From: Catonella sp963539695 | GTDB lineage: Bacteria > Bacillota > Clostridia > Lachnospirales > Lachnospiraceae | Assembly (NCBI GenBank): GCA_963539695.1 | Contig: CAUTOC010000005.1 | Coordinates: forward strand, 8,616-72,615 | Length of the DNA stretch: 64,000 bases | Direction of reading: 5' to 3' | Shown here: positions 58,660 through 64,000 of the stretch, in pieces | How positions within the stretch are numbered: position 1 is the first letter of the stretch | Layout of the letters: the number at the start of each line of letters is the position of its first letter | Notes under the pieces: model-generated | Database searches by the model: none | What the model was told of the DNA's origin: nothing | What the model saw: only the letters and a program-made list of their open reading frames with translations | Program-made: the position numbers and the translations under genes

Positions 58660-59850
58660 ATGATTTCAGAGAAAATGAAAAGTTTACTAACCGGAAGTTC
58701 CGTAATAAGAGCTATGTTTGAAGAAGGAAAAATAATGGCTGAAAAGTTCGGCAAAGAAAATGTATATGACTTTAGTTTAGGAAATCCGAGTGTTTATCCG
58801 CCGGAAAAATTAAAAGCCGTCATTTGCACTCTTGTAAATGATATTAGCCCTTCCTACCTACATGGCTATATGAATAACTCAGGTTATGAAAAAGTGCGTG
58901 AAAAGATTGCTGTTTCCCTTAATAAAAGATTTTACACAAATTTTTCATTTAAGAATATAATAATGACTGTCGGAGCTGCCGGCGGGCTTAATGTAATATT
59001 TAAGACTATCTTAAACCCGGGCGATGAAGTTATTACCTTTTCACCCTATTTTGGAGAATACAGACATTACACAGAAAATTACGGTGGAAAACTTACAGCC
59101 CTCACACCGAATATATCCGGAAATTTTAAACCTGATATAAATGAATTAAAAAATGCCGTTACTGCAAAAACTAAAGCTTTAATTATAAATACTCCAAACA
59201 ATCCTACAGGCGTAGTATACTCTGAATACGACATTAAAAATATAGTGACGGTGCTTAAAGAAAAAAGCAAAGAAATAGGACAGGCTATTTTTCTCATTTC
59301 GGATGAGCCTTACAGAGAGCTTGTCTATGATAATATTAAAGTACCTTATCTGCCAAAATATTATGATAACACTGTAGTATGTTATTCCTACAGTAAATCT
59401 CTTTCACTTCCGGGGGAAAGAATAGGATATTTGGTCATTCCTTATGAGATAGAAGATTTTGAGGAAATGACGGCTTCCGCCTCTGCTGCAACTAGAATTT
59501 TGGGCTTTGTAAATGCTCCCTCCCTTATGCAGTTAGCTATAGCGGAGTGCCTTGAAGAAAGTGTTGATATTAAGATTTATGAAAATAACAGAAATAAATT
59601 GACGACAATCCTTGATAAACTTGGCTTTTCCTATATACGCCCTGAAGGAGCTTTTTATTTATTTATGAAAACTCCTGAAAATGATAAGCTTTTTGTAGAA
59701 AAAGCCAAAAAAGAAAGGCTCTTATTTGTTCCCGGCTCCGCTTTCGGCTGTCCTGATTATGTAAGAATTGCTTATTGTGTTGAACCTTCTGTGATTAATA
59801 ATGCCTATGCTTCTTTTAAAAAGCTTGCTTCCTTATATAAACTATATTAG
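58660..59850 (+). CDS. PLP-dependent class I aminotransferase
   Basis: The 396-residue fold-type I enzyme has SLGNPSVYPP near residue 45, GAAGGLN near 108, NTPNNPTGV near 173, SDEPYRELVYD near 215, and the PLP Lys in YSYSKSLSLPGERIGY near 246. The C-terminal Arg is in VRIAYCVE. It belongs with aspartate/aromatic aminotransferases; the substrate cannot be told. The ribosome site is weak (AAAGTGAG). It is a single gene divergent from the receiver gene and convergent with the large repeat protein. Confidence 0.9.
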   Translation: MISEKMKSLLTGSSVIRAMFEEGKIMAEKFGKENVYDFSLGNPSVYPPEKLKAVICTLVNDISPSYLHGYMNNSGYEKVREKIAVSLNKRFYTNFSFKNIIMTVGAAGGLNVIFKTILNPGDEVITFSPYFGEYRHYTENYGGKLTALTPNISGNFKPDINELKNAVTAKTKALIINTPNNPTGVVYSEYDIKNIVTVLKEKSKEIGQAIFLISDEPYRELVYDNIKVPYLPKYYDNTVVCYSYSKSLSLPGERIGYLVIPYEIEDFEEMTASASAATRILGFVNAPSLMQLAIAECLEESVDIKIYENNRNKLTTILDKLGFSYIRPEGAFYLFMKTPENDKLFVEKAKKERLLFVPGSAFGCPDYVRIAYCVEPSVINNAYASFKKLASLYKLY

Positions 59851-59920
59851 ACATTTGTATCAAGATATAATTTTGATACCGGTTCCAGCAATAATGAAAC
59901 TGATTTTTAAACATATAAAA

Positions 59921-59949
59921 TGAGCCTGCCAAAATATCAGACAGGCTCA
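59921..59949. terminator. Bidirectional terminator between aminotransferase and repeat-protein genes
   Basis: TGAGCCTG (59921-59928) pairs perfectly with CAGGCTCA (59942-59949). Read leftward TTTTATAT follows. Both flanking genes end here. Confidence 0.75.
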
Positions 59950-60002
59950 CTATATTAAATCTTTCTTCTTCCTCTTCATTATCCGAATTTAATTCAGATA
60001 TA

Positions 60003-63000
60003 TTATTTTGACTCTTTTTTATATCCTATACCAAAGTCAGCAAATCTGCCTGTAGTAAATACCAAAACAGAGTTTTCCCCGTCATAATATGAGCCTTTAA
60101 TCTTCCTTACTTTTCCTTTTTTATCAACATATACGGCATATAATCCGTCCGCTTTTTCGTTTTTATTAAGTGTGTAAGGAATGAAAGCTGTTATCTTTCC
60201 TTTTCCGAGGCTTGTTATCTTTTTCTTTCCCTTTAAATAACTTAGGCTTATGGCAAGGACAGGTCTTTTTCCTATCTGCTTTTTAGCCTGTTTGGAAAGC
60301 TTTTTAACAGGAGAGATACTTAATACAATACCTCCCTTACTATTTTTCTTTATCTCAGAAATAGCTGTTTTGTCAAACACCGTTTTTGAAATAGGGCTGT
60401 CTATGGTAAGGCTGTCAACTTCTTCATTTACAATTCTTTCTAAAGCATTTCCGGTAAGATTTACCTTTATTTTATTAGTACCCTTTGGCATATCTACCTT
60501 TACTTCAAGAGCTATTTTATCTGCTTTCTTACCATTTTTCAGGACTTCTTCTTTTGCCTTTTTAACGGCATTTTCTACCGCCTTTTCGGAAATTTGGGCA
60601 GTTGCTGTTTTATTTTTTCCTTTTTTGGCTTTTACTGTAATCTTTGCTGTTACAGGTAAATCAGAGCCTTTATCAGTATTAGCATCTGTTACACTGCTGT
60701 CGTCTTTAGGCTTATTGTTTTCATTTATCTCCGTATTTCCACCGCTTGCTCCGTCTGATGAAGAACCGCCGCCTAAACCTCCACTGCCCGAACCTCCACT
60801 GCTGTTTGCTCTGTAATTAGCTGTTACGGTAACACCCTTTGCAGGCATTGTAAAGCTGGTTTCTCTTACAGAAGCATTTACAAAAACTACTCCTTCAGTA
60901 CCGCTCCAGCCTGTAAATGTATAGCCTGACTTATCATTTGCTTTGATAACGACTTTTTGTCCTTCGCTATACTTGCCGCTTCCTGTTCCGTCTATTACCT
61001 TTACTTCATAGACTGCATCTACAATTTTCAGTATGCCTTTTTCGTATGTAACCATGTAGTTGTTTGCTACATCTGCACCATCTTTATTTTTAAGTTCACC
61101 ACCGCTTACTGTAATCTCATATTCTCCAGTATGGTTTGTATTTGCTACATTTGATGTAAGCACCGGATTTGTAAAAGTATCTCCGCTTGCAAGGCTTTTA
61201 TCTACTTCTTTCTTGTTGTAGGTAAATGCAGGCATAACTTCGCCTTTTACTACAGTCTTATCTTCTGCTTTTACGGTTATTTTTCTCTTATTTACGGTAA
61301 CAGTTACACTTCTTTCTGCTTCGTTGTAAATAGCGTTCCCTTCCTTTTTAGCTGTAACAGTAACTTTTCCCGCTCCTATAATTGTTGCCTTATCTCCTTC
61401 TATTTTAAGCACTCCGTTATTATTAGGCACGCTGTAGGTTACATCTCCTGTACCGCTTCCACCTGTAACAGATAAGGTAAATTTGCCATCTCCGTAAGTC
61501 TTATCAGGAATTGATGCAAACAAAAGTGGAGCCTGACTTTGCTTTCTTGTGTCTATGTTTTTAACAGCACTTTCAGCGTTGTAATTATTATCTCCTACAT
61601 ACTCAGCTTTAATTTCGTATTCTTTTTCCTCCGGATTATTCCATTTATAGGTAGCCTTTCCTTCTGCTAATGCTGCTGTGCCAAGCTCTGTAAAAGTCCC
61701 TCCGTTTTTATAAGAAAATTTTACACTTCCGCTCGGTTTATCAGCACCGTTTGCACCTGTTATTTCTGCAACCAGTGTAACTACTTTATTTCCCGACTCT
61801 ACCGATATATTTGCTGTAAGGTTTACAGTTGGATTTGCTTTTGCAACTATAATCGGAACATTCTTTTTCTTATCTATATCTGCAATTTCTTCATAGTTTT
61901 TCAGCGTTTTCTCGCTTGGGTTAAATACCACTTCATAGCCTGTATTACTTACCGTAGGGATAATATTTTTATCCGCCCAAGCAAAAGTGCCGAACTGACT
62001 GCTTCCGCCTGTAAGGGTGCTTTCAGATAATTTCTGTCCGTAGGTCAAATCGCCTGCCGTGGGGAAAGTAATTGCAGGTGCAAGAGCCTTGCCTATCCTT
62101 ATTTTAAGCTCCGCTACCGCTTCGTTATAGTTCCTATTTCCTGCTTTAACAGCCTTAACCGTTACCTCTCCTACCCCTATGATTCTTGCAGTAGAGCCGT
62201 TTATGGAAAGTACGCCGTTATTTGCAGGCACACTGTAAGTTACACCGCCTGTACCGCTTCCGCCTGTGCTCGTTAAATCAAAATTAGGATTTCCATATTT
62301 TTTGTTGCCGACAGGATTTATGCTAAATACAGCCTGATTTGCTTTTTTGATTTCAAAAGCGGTTGTGACACTAACCTGCTTATATGTGGCAGTTTCCGCT
62401 ATAGTTGTTTTCAGATAATATCTGCCGGCATATTCAGGCACTTTGCCGTCATCTGCCGCACCGCTGTTCACATTCGTAGTCTTAACAGTGCAAGCTTTAT
62501 CGGTAAAATATTCATAAGTTACCGCTCCTCCTGTATTTCCTGTTACAGTAGGAGTATTGGGAGCTTCTCCATAAGTCCAGTCATCAAGGCTTACTTTAAG
62601 TGCAGGTGTGGCTTTTTCCTCAAAAACCGCCTTTATCGTTACATTACCGTCAGGCATAGTGAATTTATTATCTGTTATATTAACAGTCGGTACTGTCTGC
62701 CATTCTTTGAAATAATGACCGTTGCTTGCAGCAGCACTAAGGGTGATTTGCGTATCCTTATATGCCTCTTTTTTATTAGCCTCCGCCGTTCCGCCGCCGA
62801 TATTTTCTACGGTGATAAGGTGAATTTTCTTAATCGCAACTTCTGCCGCTTCGCTTGCAAAGCCGTTTTCGCTCGGAGCTATTCTGACTAAATATTTGCC
62901 CGGTGCAATATTATCAGTTTCACCTGCCGTACACGGCTTCCAATCGTTTGAAGAATAAGCTGTGTACTGCATTTTATCTGTAGTGCCTGTGATTTTACCG

Positions 63001-64000
63001 TCATTTTTCCCATAATTAGCTTCGTCTACTCCGTTAACTGCCGGTATAGCAGGGCGGGCAGGCACTGTTAAGCTTTGTGCCAAGCTGTCTAAGTGGCTGT
63101 CATCTTCGGCGGCTACGATTGATAAAGTTTTACCGAACCAGTTTGCTTTTATTCCTATTTCTCCATTAGACGGTTTGTCTATATCTTCCTGTTCGTGAGC
63201 AAAAGTGATTCGGTACGAAATATCAGAACTAAGCTTTGTAAGTTTTTCCGCTCTATAGTCTATGGCGGCGGCAGGTGTAGGACGGGGCTTATCTATAAGC
63301 TCACCGCTTCCTGTTATATCGCTTCCGATTATTTCACTGCCTTTTCTTTTCTTTATCTTGCCGTTATTTTCTAAAGTGCCGTTGTTTTTTAATTTCGCAG
63401 TATTATCAAGCCCAAGTGTTTTATCCTTAGGAATGGTTAATTTACCGCCGTTTGGAATTTCAAGAATGTGTCCGCCACCCACATCAAAATCATAAGATAA
63501 TTCCTGTTCGCCGTACACCTTGCCCCTGTCGTTTTGAAATATGATTCCCTTCCAGTTATTTTCATCTGAAGTATCGGAAATACCATTACCACCTGCTTTG
63601 ATTAAGGCTTTGCCGTCAGGTCCTGTACTAAAGCTTCCTGCCGCTCCGTCCTTACCGCCGCCTATGCCCGCTCCTTTGCCGGAGCTTGCATCTACTTTTC
63701 CGCCTGTTATCTTTATGCTTCCGCCCTCTTTATCCTCACTTCCTCCAATACTTGCATTATCACCGTTTATTTTAGCCTCTATTTTACCTGTATTTTCTGT
63801 AAGCATATCTGTCTGTGCGTATATGGTTAAAGAACTTCCCTCCGATACATCTATTCCACCTTTAGCCTGAAGTTCTGCACCGTCTGCTAAAATCAGATTA
63901 ACATTACCTTTTACTTCAATTCTTGAAGCTGTTTCAACCTTTCCTTGTTGAACTACATACCATTTAGGATTTGAAGCAGAGCTGCCATCTCCCCAAGTTG
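60003..64000 (-). CDS. Very large secreted repeat protein (adhesin-like), 5' end missing
   Basis: The frame is open from the stop at 60003 to the right edge, so at least 1332 residues are present and the N-terminus lies outside. Domains in order: a Gly-rich beta-solenoid-like region (GGIDVSEGSSLTIYAQ, GAGIGGGKDG; 64000-63500), an InlB-B/Flg_new-like repeat (62830-62620), MBG/YDG-like beta domains with the recurring TGGSGTG and VTYSVP motifs (62340-62080 and 61530-61270), another Flg_new-like repeat (61010-60810), a Gly/Ser linker and a Lys-rich C-terminal domain of about 210 residues. There is no LPXTG or membrane helix at the C-terminus. Such proteins sit on the cell surface and often mediate adhesion. 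The substrate or partner is unknown. Confidence 0.85.
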   Translation of the reverse strand, partial: TWGDGSSASNPKWYVVQQGKVETASRIEVKGNVNLILADGAELQAKGGIDVSEGSSLTIYAQTDMLTENTGKIEAKINGDNASIGGSEDKEGGSIKITGGKVDASSGKGAGIGGGKDGAAGSFSTGPDGKALIKAGGNGISDTSDENNWKGIIFQNDRGKVYGEQELSYDFDVGGGHILEIPNGGKLTIPKDKTLGLDNTAKLKNNGTLENNGKIKKRKGSEIIGSDITGSGELIDKPRPTPAAAIDYRAEKLTKLSSDISYRITFAHEQEDIDKPSNGEIGIKANWFGKTLSIVAAEDDSHLDSLAQSLTVPARPAIPAVNGVDEANYGKNDGKITGTTDKMQYTAYSSNDWKPCTAGETDNIAPGKYLVRIAPSENGFASEAAEVAIKKIHLITVENIGGGTAEANKKEAYKDTQITLSAAASNGHYFKEWQTVPTVNITDNKFTMPDGNVTIKAVFEEKATPALKVSLDDWTYGEAPNTPTVTGNTGGAVTYEYFTDKACTVKTTNVNSGAADDGKVPEYAGRYYLKTTIAETATYKQVSVTTAFEIKKANQAVFSINPVGNKKYGNPNFDLTSTGGSGTGGVTYSVPANNGVLSINGSTARIIGVGEVTVKAVKAGNRNYNEAVAELKIRIGKALAPAITFPTAGDLTYGQKLSESTLTGGSSQFGTFAWADKNIIPTVSNTGYEVVFNPSEKTLKNYEEIADIDKKKNVPIIVAKANPTVNLTANISVESGNKVVTLVAEITGANGADKPSGSVKFSYKNGGTFTELGTAALAEGKATYKWNNPEEKEYEIKAEYVGDNNYNAESAVKNIDTRKQSQAPLLFASIPDKTYGDGKFTLSVTGGSGTGDVTYSVPNNNGVLKIEGDKATIIGAGKVTVTAKKEGNAIYNEAERSVTVTVNKRKITVKAEDKTVVKGEVMPAFTYNKKEVDKSLASGDTFTNPVLTSNVANTNHTGEYEITVSGGELKNKDGADVANNYMVTYEKGILKIVDAVYEVKVIDGTGSGKYSEGQKVVIKANDKSGYTFTGWSGTEGVVFVNASVRETSFTMPAKGVTVTANYRANSSGGSGSGGLGGGSSSDGASGGNTEINENNKPKDDSSVTDANTDKGSDLPVTAKITVKAKKGKNKTATAQISEKAVENAVKKAKEEVLKNGKKADKIALEVKVDMPKGTNKIKVNLTGNALERIVNEEVDSLTIDSPISKTVFDKTAISEIKKNSKGGIVLSISPVKKLSKQAKKQIGKRPVLAISLSYLKGKKKITSLGKGKITAFIPYTLNKNEKADGLYAVYVDKKGKVRKIKGSYYDGENSVLVFTTGRFADFGIGYKKESK

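Noticed and set aside
60250..63870. Long rightward open frames over the repeat protein, and similar antisense frames over other genes
   Set aside because: They lie antisense to well-supported genes, lack ribosome sites and have hydrophobic low-complexity translations typical of shadow frames.
1..64000. CRISPR arrays, rRNA and intact insertion-sequence transposases
   Set aside because: None were seen on either strand.

Overview
The window looks like the chromosome of a low-GC, Gram-positive anaerobe of the Lachnospiraceae type (oral or gut Clostridia). This rests on the AT-rich sequence, strong AGGAGG ribosome sites, many Ser/Thr/Ala-rich lipoproteins, a DUF4358-type lipoprotein next to an SGNH hydrolase, and YesM/YesN-type regulators. 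The species assignment is inference. No rRNA, tRNA, CRISPR array, integrase or relaxase gene is visible.

Positions 1-18900 are part of an integrative conjugative element. A leftward operon (11303 to 1) encodes a CPBP membrane protease, a VirD4-type coupling protein, a large acidic surface protein, two paralogous VirB6/TrbL-like membrane proteins, a PrgI-VirB4 fusion ATPase, an orphan solute-binding lipoprotein and small proteins. Upstream lies a leftward regulatory operon: a response regulator with a SARP-like output domain, an unknown protein and a sensor kinase. Divergent from it is a 1242-residue protein of unknown function with an internal duplication. TGTGTC direct repeats at about 11-bp period occur at all three promoters of this region and are candidate sites for the response regulator. 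A 180-bp palindromic, RNA-like element follows the large gene, and a diverged second copy lies at 51058-51217. A two-gene ATPase plus TOPRIM-like pair (18909-21063), a candidate defence module, follows the element.

Positions 21381-27848 hold an Fbp/Afu-type ABC importer beside a YesM/AraC-type two-component system; this arrangement fits sugar-phosphate or organophosphate uptake at least as well as iron uptake. UvrC follows at 27900.

Positions 30086-52344 form a glycosaminoglycan utilisation locus. A secreted PL8 lyase with an unusual duplicated beta-sandwich half would cut hyaluronan or chondroitin outside the cell. A CUT1 ABC importer without its ATPase would bring in unsaturated oligosaccharides. 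Inside, a sulfatase, a heparinase II/III-like enzyme, a GH88 unsaturated glucuronyl hydrolase, KduI, KduD, KDG kinase and KDPG aldolase would complete degradation to pyruvate and glyceraldehyde 3-phosphate. A LacI regulator sits between the two arms, with an operator-like palindrome over the aldolase promoter. Less expected members are an enolase-superfamily protein, a DUF4091/GH123-like protein and a discoidin-like protein.

Positions 52412-64000 are mostly housekeeping: a small receiver protein, FtsH, type III pantothenate kinase, lipoprotein, SGNH hydrolase, an unknown membrane protein, a receiver protein, an aminotransferase, and the 3' part of a very large secreted repeat protein that runs off the right edge.
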